A stretch of DNA of 64,000 bases from JASLEW01 sp035544895 (GTDB taxonomy: Bacteria > Acidobacteriota > Thermoanaerobaculia > Multivoradales > UBA5704): positions 33,752 to 97,751 of the forward strand of contig DASZZM010000027.1 of NCBI GenBank assembly GCA_035544895.1, in the 5' to 3' direction. The translations under genes and the position numbers were made by a program. The notes below the pieces were generated by a model. That model was not told where the DNA came from, did no database searches, and saw only the letters and a program-made list of their open reading frames with translations. This document shows, piece by piece, positions 1 through 9,027 of this stretch. Positions within the stretch are counted from its first letter, which is position 1; every line of letters begins with the position of its first letter.

Positions 1-3000
1 AGTGCAGCACGAGCAGGTAATCGCCGGCCGCGGGCAGCTCGGGCATCTGCACGAGCCCATGCTCCGCGCCGCGGAGGGGCCGGCCCGCGCCGTCGAGAAG
101 GGACGCCTCGACAACGTCGGAGCCGGCCTTGACGCCGATTCCGATCGGCCCCGGCCGCGCGGCGTGGAAAGAGAAATAGCGCGTGCCGCCGGCGGGCAGG
201 AGAACCTCGGGTCCGAGCCCCTCGCCGATCGGCACCACTGGCGTGGTGGTCAGCTCGGCCAGCCCGGACAGGGGCACGCCGGCCAGCGCCCGCAGGCCCA
301 GCTCGGCCTCGCCCGCCGGCAGGAAGACGTCGAGGCTGACGCCCCGTGGATGTACCTCGACGCTCCAGGGGGCGGCGGCGGCCCGCACCAGCGTCACCGC
401 GGGCGAGGACATGCGCAGGTGCAGCACGCTGCCCGCGGCGCCGCGGACCGACAGGTGCGCGAACCGGCCGGCGAGCGGCACCGTGGCCGGCGGCCTTACG
501 GGCGGCGCGGGTGGCGGGGGGTCCCGCGGCCAGAGAGCCCCATTCGGGTCGTTCGGATCGTTCGAGTTGGTCGGGTCGCGGCCGGCCGCGTCTCCGGGGC
601 TCAGCCAGGCAAGCAGGGTTCCCGTGCCGTGGCGGATCAGCAGCGAGCCGCCGGGGCCGGCCGCGAGGTCGTCGCCGCGCGCGACCTGGCCGGCGCCGTC
701 GAGCAGGATGGATTCGGCGCCAGCGCCGCGCACGTGCACGCGCCAAGGCCTGGCGGCGGCGGCGCTGGACATGGGGCCTCCGGGGGCTTGCTCGGGCAGC
801 CGCAGTCGTAGGGTGCCGGCGCGGTCGAGGACGCGTTCCACGGGTACCAGGGGATCGAGGGCGAGCCCACTCTCCGCCGCGCTCCAGGGCAGCAGCTCGA
901 AGGTGAACGGATCGGACCCGCCGCGGGTGTGCAGCAGGGTCAACCGGGTGGCCGCGCCGTCGAGCACCTCCTCGAAGGGCTGCCCCCCCTGCCAGTGGGT
1001 GGTGAGCACCGCGTCGCCGGCCGAGAGCACGGCGACCGTCGCCTCGCCGATGCTGAGGCGCAGACCCTTGGCGCCGGCCGGCAGGTCGAAGCGCCGCGCC
1101 GCCACGTCCGCGAGGGTGCCGCCATGCACGCCCCAACCGGCCGCTTCCGCCGGCGGCGGCGGAAAGGTAATCTGCGTGAGCTGGATCTCGTCCTGCGCGA
1201 TGGTCTCCGGGGTCTCCGGGGCTGCGGGGGTCGCCAGGACTGCCTGGCTCGCCCACACCTGGGCGACCGGTTGCCGGGGATGGAGCGCCACGGCAAGCGC
1301 CTGCCGGTCGGCCACGGCCATCCGGGTGGCCGCGCCGGCCGCGTGCGCCAGGCCCTCGCGCTCGCCGATCCGCGCCACCGGCTGCCCCGCCGTGGCGCTC
1401 GCCAGGACCAGCACCGGCCGCGCCGCCGCTGCGGGTTGCCCTTCCGGCGGCGGGCCGGCGGCGGCAAGATCGCACGCCGCGACGGCGCCGGCGGGGAGCT
1501 GGAAACGGACAGGCGCGTCGAGCCCCGAGGCAAGCGTCACCCGCTCACCGCGTACACGCGCGGCGGCGCTCCGCGGGCGCAGCTCCTGGACCAACCAGAG
1601 ACGATCGCCGGTCACGGTGACGACCCCGCCGGTCGCCGTCTCGAGGTCGGCAAACGGGGCGAGCGGGGCGCCCATCTGGCCCGATACCCTCAGCCCGCAC
1701 TGGTCGCAGGAGCCTTGCCGCGGCGCGGCCAGCCGTACCAGGCCTGGGCGCTCGATGTCGACGGCCGCCGCCGCCAGCGGCGGATCGCTCCCCGCGACGG
1801 CGGTGAGCGTGATCCCGCCGCGCAGCTCTCTTTCCGATGAACGCGGGCTGGCCAGGGCGGTGGCGCTCAGCCGCGCCGGCAAGCCCTGGCCGTCGAGCGA
1901 CCAGAGACGCAGGCGCCAGTCCCCGCCCCGGCGCGGCTTGGCGGCGTTGCCTCTGCCGGCGTCCCCCGGCGGGCCGATCGCTATCGCTATCGGCACGGCG
2001 AGGCGAGGCTCGCGCGCGATGGCGGTGCCGGCCGTGCGCCAGGTCCCGCCCTCCAGCACCTCGACCGCCAGGCCGAGGCTCTCTCCCGATCGTGCCGACA
2101 CGAGCAGCAGGTCGGCGCCGGCGGGAACCTCGAGGGGATAGAGCCGCACCGCGGCGCCCGGCCGGACGCTGCCGTGGAAGGGCAGGGCGAGCGGCTTCTC
2201 TTCCACCTCCTCGGCCATCCGCATGGAAACCTCGAACGGCCCGCCGCGGCTGCCCACCGGCTCGACGCGGAGCTTGTAGGCGCCGGCGGCAAGACGCCGG
2301 AAGATGAGGAAGTTCCAGTCGTCCGGGCGGTCGTCCTCGTCGGCCACCAGGCGGCCGGCCGCGTCGAAGAGCCGGGCGCGCACGTCGGCCGGAGCGTAGG
2401 AAGAGATCTCGACCAGGCCGTCGCGGCCCAGCGCGACGGGGATCTCCGCCGGCGCCCTGCCGGCCCGCGTCTGTCCCGCCAGCAGCTCGGCGGTTTCGGC
2501 GCGGACGTGGTAACGGACCAGGCTGTTGCGTCTCGAACAACGGGCCGCGATCTCGTAGCGGCCCCCCGTCAGCTCGGCGGTGAAAGAGCGCCCGGGCGGG
2601 ATCTGCCCGATGCCGGGCTCCGGGCGCGGCTCGAGGCGCGCCAGCGTCCCCTCCATCTCCTCGTCGAGCGAGATCGTGACGTGCGCCGGGGCGGGCAGGG
2701 TGAAGCGCCAGAGGTCGGGCGGACGCTCCGCCGCGTCCGCCGCCGCGGGCTCGCGCCAGACATGCTCCATCGCCTCGGAGAGCGGCAGCTCGTGCGGGCC
2801 ATGGCCGGCCAGGTGCAGCGGCTCTTTTTTCTTGCCGAGCAGGGTCAGCGCGCGGCTCGGCACCGGTTGCGGCAGGAGCACCAGCCGGTAGGTCCCCGGC
2901 GCGAACTTGCGGGTCATCTCGGCGGCGCCGTTGGGCGGCTCGAGCGGCCAGCCGCCGGCGTCCTCCAGGCGGCAGCGGAAGACGAAGCCCAGCCCGCGCG

Positions 3001-5713
3001 CCACCAACCGGTACTCGCCGTCCTCTGCAATGGTGAACCGGTAGCCGACGGCCTGGCCGGCAGGCAGCGAGATGCGCGCCGGGACGCCGAGGCGGAGCTC
3101 GCCTCCCTCGATCAGCGGCGTGCGCTCGATGCCAATGCCGAGATGGCCGCGGCTGCGGTCCTTGGCGGTGACCGTGACCTGGTAATCCCCTTCGCGCAGG
3201 TACTGGCCGAGGAGGACATTGCGTCCGACTCCGTTTCCCTCGTCGTGGGCCAGGCTGGTCACCGTGCGGGTGCGCAAAGTGCCGGCGGTGGCCAGGAGCC
3301 CGGTGGTCTGAACCTGGTAGAGGGCCGGCCGGTCCGCCTGCACCAGGAAGGTGGCGCTCGCCTTGCGCTCGAGGTCGAAGAAACGCTGCGCTCCGACCCG
3401 CAGGACAGGGAACTGCGGCAGGGCGGCCAGCGCGGTTGCGGGAAGGGGCGGCAGCGGAGTGGCCGCCTGCTCGGCCGCCGGCTCGGCCCACAGCGAACAG
3501 AGGGTCGTCCCGGTCGCTCCGGCGGGCAGGCGCACTGCCGCCGCATGGCTGCCGGCCGGCACCGCGGCGGCCTGCTGCCAGGGAGCGCCGTCCAGCGAGA
3601 CCTCGAGCGGCGAGCCGTCTTCGGCCAGGGCGCGCAGCGTCCCCGTCCGGCTCACCACGAAGTCCAGAGAGAAGCTCTCTCCCGGCCGCAAAGTCAGCGG
3701 CAGCGCCTCGTCGAGGTTCACCGGCCAGCGGCGCACGACCGCGCCGACTCGCACCCCGGGCTGGCGGTTGTAGTAAAGCGTATAAAGCAGCTCGGGGTCG
3801 AGATCGAGCGCGCCGAAGCGGACCGACGCCTGGACGGATTTCGCCTCATCGGGGATCTCTCCCTGGGCCTCGCGCTGGCGCGGCGCATGCTTGGGGCGCA
3901 CCTCGAGGTCGAGCACTCCTTTTCGTAACGGCTCGACCTCGAGCACGTAGAAGCCCGGTGCGAGATCCCAGGCGGCTCCGCTGTCGGCGAACGGCGGCGG
4001 CTCGTAGCTCTCGGGACGGAAGGTCACGAACGGCGCGATGCGGTAGCGCGCCACGGCGCCCCCCGCGACTCCGCCGGGCGCTCCCGCCACGACCTCGTAG
4101 CTCCCTTGCTCGCGCACCTCCAGGAAAAGCGTCAAGGGCTCGAGCAGGTTGAAGCGCCGGGCCCAGCGATGTGCGGCGTCGAGCGGGATGGCCGCGGAGG
4201 CGGCCAGGCGCTCTTTCCCCGCGGTCTTCTTGCCCGCGTAGGTGAGCACGGCTGTCGCGTCGACCGAGTCCTGGGGATGGCCGGTGTGCACCGTCGAGAT
4301 CCAGTAGCGGCCGCCTCTGCTGAAGCGGTAGACCTCCTCGAGGTCGAAATGCTGCAGCACGTAGGGCTGCCCCGCTGTGCCGCGCACCGCCACCCACAAG
4401 CGGGAACGCGAGCTCGCGTCGGCAGGCCCGGCGGGCGAGGGTGCCGCCTCCCCGCTCCCTCCGCCTTCCGGCGGCGAGGCGGCTTCTTCTTGCTCCTGCG
4501 GCGGCCCGGCCCCGGGGGACGGCGCCTCCCCGGCGTCCTGTTCTCCCTTTTCTCCCGGCTCGGCTTGCGCGGCCTCCCCCGCGGCCGGGGAGATCTCCAC
4601 CTCCGCCACGGGCGGCAGCGATTTCTTGGTGATCTGGGCGGCTTGTTGGCCGCCGGCGAAAAAGGGCTCGCCCGGCCCGAGCCAGCCGGCCGCGAGCTGC
4701 GCCGGCAGCGCCTCCGGCAGCTCGAGGCGGACGTAGTTGACCTTCGCCGGCAGCCGGTAGCGGTCCTCGCCGAAGGGGCTGATCTGGTAGCGGCGCCGGC
4801 CGGCTTCCGGGAGGTCAGGGGCTCCCCAGCGCAGGTAGAAGGGGCGCGACGGAGCGTCCTCGGCCCAGGGCTGGGAGGGGCCGCCGTAGGCGGTCAGGCG
4901 GTAGAGGCCGGGCGCGAGGACCGCGGCGATCTCACAGCGCAGCAGCGGCTGCCCCGGGGCCGGCTGGATGACGTCGCAGCGGGGCCGCGTCTCTTCGAGC
5001 CAGCCGCCGTCGCGCCACAAGCGCAGGTCGGCCAGGCTGCGCCCCGCGGCCTCGAGCCGCACCTCGCCGCGCCCGTCGAGCTGCAGCCAGTAGGAGAGCT
5101 GTTCGAGGTCGCCGAGGTCGTCCTGCACGAGCTTGCGCTCGACCAGCCGCGGCGCCCCGGGCTCGGGGTGGAGGTCGCGAAACGGCAGCGCCTCGAGCTT
5201 GGCCTCGCCGCTCCCCTTGGCATGGCTTTCCACCAGCAGCTTGTAGTCGCCACGGTCGAGGAAGAGGTCGACACGGCCATTTTCGGTCCCCGGCTCGCCG
5301 GCGGCGGCGAGCGGCCCGGCCATGCGGTCGACGACCGCGAGCGAGCTTCCCTGGCGGCTCTGCGCGCGGATCGAATAGCGCCCGAAGCGGTCGACCGAGA
5401 GGATCGCATCCCAGCGGCGCGCCGAGGAAAGAAGCGCGCCGCCGGCTTCCCGGGCAGCGGGTACGGTGGCGTGGCTCAGCAAGACCTGCGGCGGCTTCTC
5501 GCTGACTGCGGGCGCGGGGGTGGCGGGCGCGGGCGTGGCGGGCGCGGCGGAGCGCGGGGCGGCGGCCGCGGAGGCGGGGCCGGCCACAAGGAGGGCTACC
5601 GCGAGCGCGAGGCGACGCCGGGACCGCCAAGAGCCAACCCAAGAGACCCGCCCGCGTCGCGCACAATCCTGCCCGCCGCGGGTACCAGCGACCCGGCCTG
5701 TGTCTGGAGACAT
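1..5713 (-). CDS. Giant secreted repeat protein (pre-peptidase/PPC-like beta domains), 3' end outside window
   Basis: One uninterrupted minus-strand frame runs from an ATG at 5713 to the left edge, giving 1,904 codons with no stop, so the C-terminus is missing. The start has GAGGGG seven bases upstream. Residues 31-34 are basic, 35-49 are hydrophobic (LALAVALLVAGPASA) and an Ala/Pro linker follows, which fits a Sec signal peptide. The rest is a long series of beta-rich modules. Many contain phrases such as GTYRLVLLP, GEYRLVARG, GAYKLRVEPV and ARLFDAAGRLV, the style of bacterial pre-peptidase C-terminal (PPC) and Ig-like domains. A low-complexity Glu/Pro/Ala linker lies at about residues 385-440. 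I see no catalytic motif, so a surface, adhesion or scaffold role is an inference. The protein stands alone on its strand here. Confidence 0.82.
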   Translation of the reverse strand, partial: MSPDTGRVAGTRGGQDCARRGRVSWVGSWRSRRRLALAVALLVAGPASAAAAPRSAAPATPAPATPAPAVSEKPPQVLLSHATVPAAREAGGALLSSARRWDAILSVDRFGRYSIRAQSRQGSSLAVVDRMAGPLAAAGEPGTENGRVDLFLDRGDYKLLVESHAKGSGEAKLEALPFRDLHPEPGAPRLVERKLVQDDLGDLEQLSYWLQLDGRGEVRLEAAGRSLADLRLWRDGGWLEETRPRCDVIQPAPGQPLLRCEIAAVLAPGLYRLTAYGGPSQPWAEDAPSRPFYLRWGAPDLPEAGRRRYQISPFGEDRYRLPAKVNYVRLELPEALPAQLAAGWLGPGEPFFAGGQQAAQITKKSLPPVAEVEISPAAGEAAQAEPGEKGEQDAGEAPSPGAGPPQEQEEAASPPEGGGSGEAAPSPAGPADASSRSRLWVAVRGTAGQPYVLQHFDLEEVYRFSRGGRYWISTVHTGHPQDSVDATAVLTYAGKKTAGKERLAASAAIPLDAAHRWARRFNLLEPLTLFLEVREQGSYEVVAGAPGGVAGGAVARYRIAPFVTFRPESYEPPPFADSGAAWDLAPGFYVLEVEPLRKGVLDLEVRPKHAPRQREAQGEIPDEAKSVQASVRFGALDLDPELLYTLYYNRQPGVRVGAVVRRWPVNLDEALPLTLRPGESFSLDFVVSRTGTLRALAEDGSPLEVSLDGAPWQQAAAVPAGSHAAAVRLPAGATGTTLCSLWAEPAAEQAATPLPPLPATALAALPQFPVLRVGAQRFFDLERKASATFLVQADRPALYQVQTTGLLATAGTLRTRTVTSLAHDEGNGVGRNVLLGQYLREGDYQVTVTAKDRSRGHLGIGIERTPLIEGGELRLGVPARISLPAGQAVGYRFTIAEDGEYRLVARGLGFVFRCRLEDAGGWPLEPPNGAAEMTRKFAPGTYRLVLLPQPVPSRALTLLGKKKEPLHLAGHGPHELPLSEAMEHVWREPAAADAAERPPDLWRFTLPAPAHVTISLDEEMEGTLARLEPRPEPGIGQIPPGRSFTAELTGGRYEIAARCSRRNSLVRYHVRAETAELLAGQTRAGRAPAEIPVALGRDGLVEISSYAPADVRARLFDAAGRLVADEDDRPDDWNFLIFRRLAAGAYKLRVEPVGSRGGPFEVSMRMAEEVEEKPLALPFHGSVRPGAAVRLYPLEVPAGADLLLVSARSGESLGLAVEVLEGGTWRTAGTAIAREPRLAVPIAIAIGPPGDAGRGNAAKPRRGGDWRLRLWSLDGQGLPARLSATALASPRSSERELRGGITLTAVAGSDPPLAAAAVDIERPGLVRLAAPRQGSCDQCGLRVSGQMGAPLAPFADLETATGGVVTVTGDRLWLVQELRPRSAAARVRGERVTLASGLDAPVRFQLPAGAVAACDLAAAGPPPEGQPAAAARPVLVLASATAGQPVARIGEREGLAHAAGAATRMAVADRQALAVALHPRQPVAQVWASQAVLATPAAPETPETIAQDEIQLTQITFPPPPAEAAGWGVHGGTLADVAARRFDLPAGAKGLRLSIGEATVAVLSAGDAVLTTHWQGGQPFEEVLDGAATRLTLLHTRGGSDPFTFELLPWSAAESGLALDPLVPVERVLDRAGTLRLRLPEQAPGGPMSSAAAARPWRVHVRGAGAESILLDGAGQVARGDDLAAGPGGSLLIRHGTGTLLAWLSPGDAAGRDPTNSNDPNDPNGALWPRDPPPPAPPVRPPATVPLAGRFAHLSVRGAAGSVLHLRMSSPAVTLVRAAAAPWSVEVHPRGVSLDVFLPAGEAELGLRALAGVPLSGLAELTTTPVVPIGEGLGPEVLLPAGGTRYFSFHAARPGPIGIGVKAGSDVVEASLLDGAGRPLRGAEHGLVQMPELPAAGDYLLVLH

Positions 5714-5770
5714 GGCAAGCCCCTCGTAAGCCGCGCGATTCTAGCAGGGTGCCTGCCGAGATGACGGCTC

Positions 5771-5792
5771 TAGTGTCCCGAGCGGGACACTA
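5771..5792. repeat. Perfect 10-bp inverted repeat
   Basis: TAGTGTCCCG and CGGGACACTA flank an AG dinucleotide. The hairpin lies about 60 bases upstream of the giant repeat gene and could be an operator, a terminator for transcription from the right, or the end of a former mobile element. No T-run follows on either side. Confidence 0.6.
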
Positions 5793-6129
5793 GGACGAAA
5801 CTAGATGACTTCTCCGGTGGCACCCCCTCTCACTGTAGGGGCGGAGGCTGGCGTGGGATCCGCGGCGGGTTCGAAATCTAGGACTCGTGCTCCGGGACCT
5901 CGCGGTCCGTGGCAACAATTCGGGGCGCTCGTAGGATCCCGGGTCCAGCTAAGACGCGGGCTTGTCGCACCAATGTCGTGCCGACCCGGGGCCAACCTCA
6001 GCCAGTACTACTCTACCCGAAGTGCCGTTTCATGCTTCGAGGGCCGCCGCAGGCGGTGGCAGCTAAGACAAAACTGGTTGCGCCAGGGGAGGGGCCCCCC
6101 GAAGGCCCACCAGTAGAATCAATGATTTA

Positions 6130-6315
6130 GTGCGCCATGGAAGAGCGATGATTTCCAGTGGGTGCGAACCCCACCCGGCAGCTGGTCGCTCCGGCCGGTA
6201 GCAATCGGAGCGGTGGTGGAGGAGACGAAGCCACCGGAGCCTCCGGTGTAGAGGGTCGCCTTGGGCGACTTGGCGAGCGTGCAGGCCGAAACCCGTCGGT
6301 GGCGAATTCCGTATG
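6130..6315 (+). mobile_element. 5' fragment of a probable group II intron (no reverse transcriptase)
   Basis: The stretch begins with GTGCGCC, the consensus 5' end of bacterial group II introns. About 25 bases later comes GTGGGTGCGAACCCCACC, the typical domain I hairpin, then GCAGCTGGTCGCTCCGGCC and a further series of GC-rich helices. Only about 185 bases are present. The sequence then runs into the 3' end of the TPR gene, with no intron-encoded protein and no domain V/VI. I read it as a truncated, dead intron. The assignment rests on the 5' signature and helix pattern only. Confidence 0.5.
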
Positions 6316-6331
6316 AAATTAGCTTACCCCG

Positions 6332-8203
6332 CTACCCGGCGGCCGGTTTATGCTGCGTTGCCTGAGCCCTGGCGACCGCTCGACGGACCTCGGCAAGATG
6401 GCCCCGAATCTCCGTATTTTGCGGGTCTTTGCTCTCAGCCCGCAGCAGGAGTTTCAGACTTTCGCTGAGCTGGCCCAGCCGAAACAAGACCCATGCCTTT
6501 GTGTCAAGGAAAGCCACATTTTCCGGCGAACCCTTGAGAGCCTGGTCGGCGTAGGCCAGCGCGCGATCCAGATGAATCCCCTTCCACGCATACAGATACG
6601 CTAGATTATTGAGAACTGTCACGTCACCCGGAGAAGATGCCAAGGCACCTTCTAACAGCTTGATCGCAGCGTCCTCCCTGTGGCTTTTCTCATAAGCGCG
6701 GGACAAATTGACCTTGAGGTCCACTCTCTCCGGATTGGTTCTCAACAGATCGGTAAAAATAGCGGCCGCCGTATCGTAGTGCTCCTCGCGGAGCTCCAAA
6801 CGGCCCAGGTTGATACGCGCCGCCTTGTTCGTCGCGTCGAGCGCGAGAGCCTCAGTCAGCGCCTTCCGGGCGAGATTGTTCTGACCCTGCTGGAGCCGCA
6901 CGCTCCCGATGTCGCCCAGGGCGACGCTCCTCTCCTTGGGCTTCGTGGCCCCTCTCGAGTAGGCCTCAAAGGAGGTAACGGCTCGGTCGTACTTCCCGAC
7001 GTAGGTGTCAGCTGCCCCGCGCAGCAGTAGGAGCTGCGGGGTGAGTTCCGAGAAGGGAATCTTGTCAAATCGCTCGGAAGACCTCTTGTAATCTCCGATT
7101 TCGTACAGGGCCTTGGCGAGTGCAAATTGGAGGCCGTGCGGCACCATGATTTTGGACGTCTCCATCTTCTCCACCGCAGCCTCGAGACTCTGGACCAGTA
7201 GAGTACGATCTATAAAAGTCTTGACTGCCTCCGGCTTGAGCTGCTCCTCGATAAACCGAAACGACTCGGCACCGCTGTCTACCAGGACTCGCTGAGCCGC
7301 AAGCTGCTTCTCCAGGTCATGACTAGCGAGTTGCTCAGGCAAGTGGCCCATGACGTCGCTTGTCAGTTTCGGAGGGGCACTCTTGTCCAGCGTTTCAGCC
7401 CACGCTGGCGTCACACCGAAGATCGATGGGCCAACCGTTTGAGCGACAGGACCGGGCGCTGCTGTCTCGGTAAGCCAAGGCAGCGGGATGAGCCCTTTTT
7501 CACTCACAATTGAAATCGTTCCTACGTTCTTACAAGGTTCATCCTTGTCCGGATTATAGAATAGCTCGATCCTTTTTTTTGCGAGTGCTTGAAATGCCTT
7601 TAGGTCAATGCGCACTGTCTTCAGTGGTGAGGTAGTCAATTGTGGCTTAGGAACCGGATCCTCCCCAGGGCTTCCGATCACGACGGCCACGCGTCTTTCC
7701 GACGGGAAAAACCAGCAGCTATGCTGGAGCTTCAGTTCGAGCGACTCCGAGTCGTCGCGCTGAGCGACCAAGACCCAATTCATCTCGGTGGTGTCTGCTC
7801 CAAGGTCGGAACTCTTTTCATGAGTATAGAACTTCACATTACCGACAGCAGCAACTCGAGCGCTGATGGATCTGCCGCCTTGAGCCACGGGCTGGCTCGT
7901 CTCCCGCGGTAGACCTTCGAGGCTGCCCTCGATGGCTATTTTGTCGTGGTACAAGAAGTTGGTCCAGATCCAGACCGCCGAGACCACGATGGCTCCGACC
8001 ACGATGCTGTACAACACGAGAGAGTATTTCTTCTCGAAGAACTCTCGCACCTGGTCGGTTTTTGCATCCGCCACATCGCTGGAGGCACGCCGTTGGAGAT
8101 AGAAGAGAAAAAACACGAAGATTGCGTAAATTCCATGAGCTGCAACAAGCTGTGTAAGTTGAGTGAGCGTAGTGACAGTGATCTCCACTGTAGTGTGGTT
8201 CAT
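6332..8203 (-). CDS. Membrane-anchored tetratricopeptide-repeat protein
   Basis: Encodes 623 residues from an ATG at 8203 with GGGAG six bases upstream. Two hydrophobic segments, about residues 23-40 and 62-85, are separated by a charged stretch. A region of unknown fold follows (about 90-330). The C-terminal half (about 350-610) is a run of TPR-type helices with the usual pattern of small residues and phrases such as AARINLGRLELREEHYDTA and LNNLAYLYAWKG. TPRs mediate protein-protein contacts, so this may be an inner-membrane scaffold, but no partner is encoded nearby. Its codons are visibly less GC-rich than those of neighbouring genes. It sits between an intron fragment and an IS remnant, which suggests acquisition. 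The central domain is not recognised. Confidence 0.8.
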   Translation of the reverse strand: MNHTTVEITVTTLTQLTQLVAAHGIYAIFVFFLFYLQRRASSDVADAKTDQVREFFEKKYSLVLYSIVVGAIVVSAVWIWTNFLYHDKIAIEGSLEGLPRETSQPVAQGGRSISARVAAVGNVKFYTHEKSSDLGADTTEMNWVLVAQRDDSESLELKLQHSCWFFPSERRVAVVIGSPGEDPVPKPQLTTSPLKTVRIDLKAFQALAKKRIELFYNPDKDEPCKNVGTISIVSEKGLIPLPWLTETAAPGPVAQTVGPSIFGVTPAWAETLDKSAPPKLTSDVMGHLPEQLASHDLEKQLAAQRVLVDSGAESFRFIEEQLKPEAVKTFIDRTLLVQSLEAAVEKMETSKIMVPHGLQFALAKALYEIGDYKRSSERFDKIPFSELTPQLLLLRGAADTYVGKYDRAVTSFEAYSRGATKPKERSVALGDIGSVRLQQGQNNLARKALTEALALDATNKAARINLGRLELREEHYDTAAAIFTDLLRTNPERVDLKVNLSRAYEKSHREDAAIKLLEGALASSPGDVTVLNNLAYLYAWKGIHLDRALAYADQALKGSPENVAFLDTKAWVLFRLGQLSESLKLLLRAESKDPQNTEIRGHLAEVRRAVARAQATQHKPAAG

Positions 8204-8511
8204 AGTTTCTCCCTTCGTGGCTCCGAAGGTGCCCTTGGCACCGAAGGCTCGAGTGGCCTCGCGGTAGGTCGCATCGGGGCAGACTCCGAGACGCCTTCGA
8301 GGTCGTTAGCGGACGATGCCGTTAAGGTAAGAATACAGCGTCTGTTCGGATCGGTCAAATTAACATATCTATCTATAGAGAAGTGTCGATATTTGAATGT
8401 CGAGACGATGGTGACACGAAGCGCAGCAGGTCGAGCGTGCGAACGCGACGGGGCTGCAACAAGTAGTGTTCGTCCACGGCCTCTGGCTGCTGCCGAGCGG
8501 TTGGTGTTCGA
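8204..8511. other. Intergenic region with an AT-rich patch
   Basis: No convincing gene. Around 8350-8400 there is an unusually AT-rich run (ACATATCTATCTATAGAG) in an otherwise GC-rich chromosome. It lies upstream of the TPR gene and could hold its promoter. I cannot define -35 and -10 boxes with confidence. Confidence 0.35.
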
Positions 8512-8880
8512 GTGGCCAGCGCGATCGGCGGAATCTTGAAGCGGCGCGGGATGGTGGAGGCGAGACCGCGGCCGCACCGATCCTGGCCGCCGGCAAGTCC
8601 CGTGCCTGAGGCTGCCAATGACGTCTGGACCAGCGACTTCAAGGGACTGAGGCATGAGTTCCGTGGCCGCCGCCCGCTGCGGCCAAGCTTCGAGCAGCTG
8701 TTCGAGCAGTATGGCTTACTTACCGCAGGTGATTCGCACGGATAACGGTGCTCCGTTTGGAGCGGCATCTCCGGGCGGCTTGACGTGGTTGTCGGTGCAG
8801 TGGATCAAGCTGGGGAATCGGGCCGAGAAGATCACGCGGGGACATCCAGAGCAGAACGGACGCCACGAGCCGCGCGGCGG
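8512..8880 (+). pseudogene. Degenerate IS481-family transposase
   Basis: Two frames each carry part of a DDE integrase-like transposase. From 8512 the frame reads AIGGILKRRGMVEARPRPH and then NDVWTSDFKG, the region of the first catalytic Asp. At about 8715-8740 similarity moves to another frame, reading PQVIRTDNGAPFG (second Asp), LSVQWIKLG and GHPEQNGRHE (catalytic Glu region), and ends near 8880. Order and motifs match IS481 transposases, but the frameshift and missing N-terminus mean it cannot make a working enzyme. No terminal repeats were identified. Confidence 0.75.
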
Positions 8881-9027
8881 CATTGCGGCGGCAAGCAGGC
8901 GCAGGTCGGGCGCGGAGCTCGGAGGGGTGGTACGGGGCTTGCTCTATACCCTTACCGAGCTTAGCCGGTGCGGCTCGCACCGGCCCGAAAGTACGCATCC
9001 AGGTCAATGCTCTCAAGGAGGTTGCTC

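Larger units (their letters stand above)
5714..6331. other. Gene-free stretch with palindrome, dispersed-repeat traces and intron remnant
   Basis: No convincing coding frame is present between the two flanking genes. It holds a perfect palindrome at 5771-5792, the motif CTAGGACGAAACT just after it (shared with the dispersed repeat described elsewhere), a stretch at about 6025-6070 resembling one at 21242-21288, and the probable group II intron 5' fragment from 6130. It looks like a landing zone for mobile DNA. Confidence 0.6.

Noticed and set aside
1545..3491. A 648-codon minus-strand frame at the left end
   Set aside because: Arg/Gly/Pro/Ala-rich alternative frame of the giant repeat protein, which is continuous in another frame.
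5860..5890. tRNA-like T-arm (GGGTTCGAAATC)
   Set aside because: No matching acceptor stem, D-arm or anticodon arm could be folded around it.
6150..6175. tRNA-like T-arm in GTGGGTGCGAACCCCACC
   Set aside because: It fits the domain I hairpin of the probable group II intron better and no cloverleaf forms.
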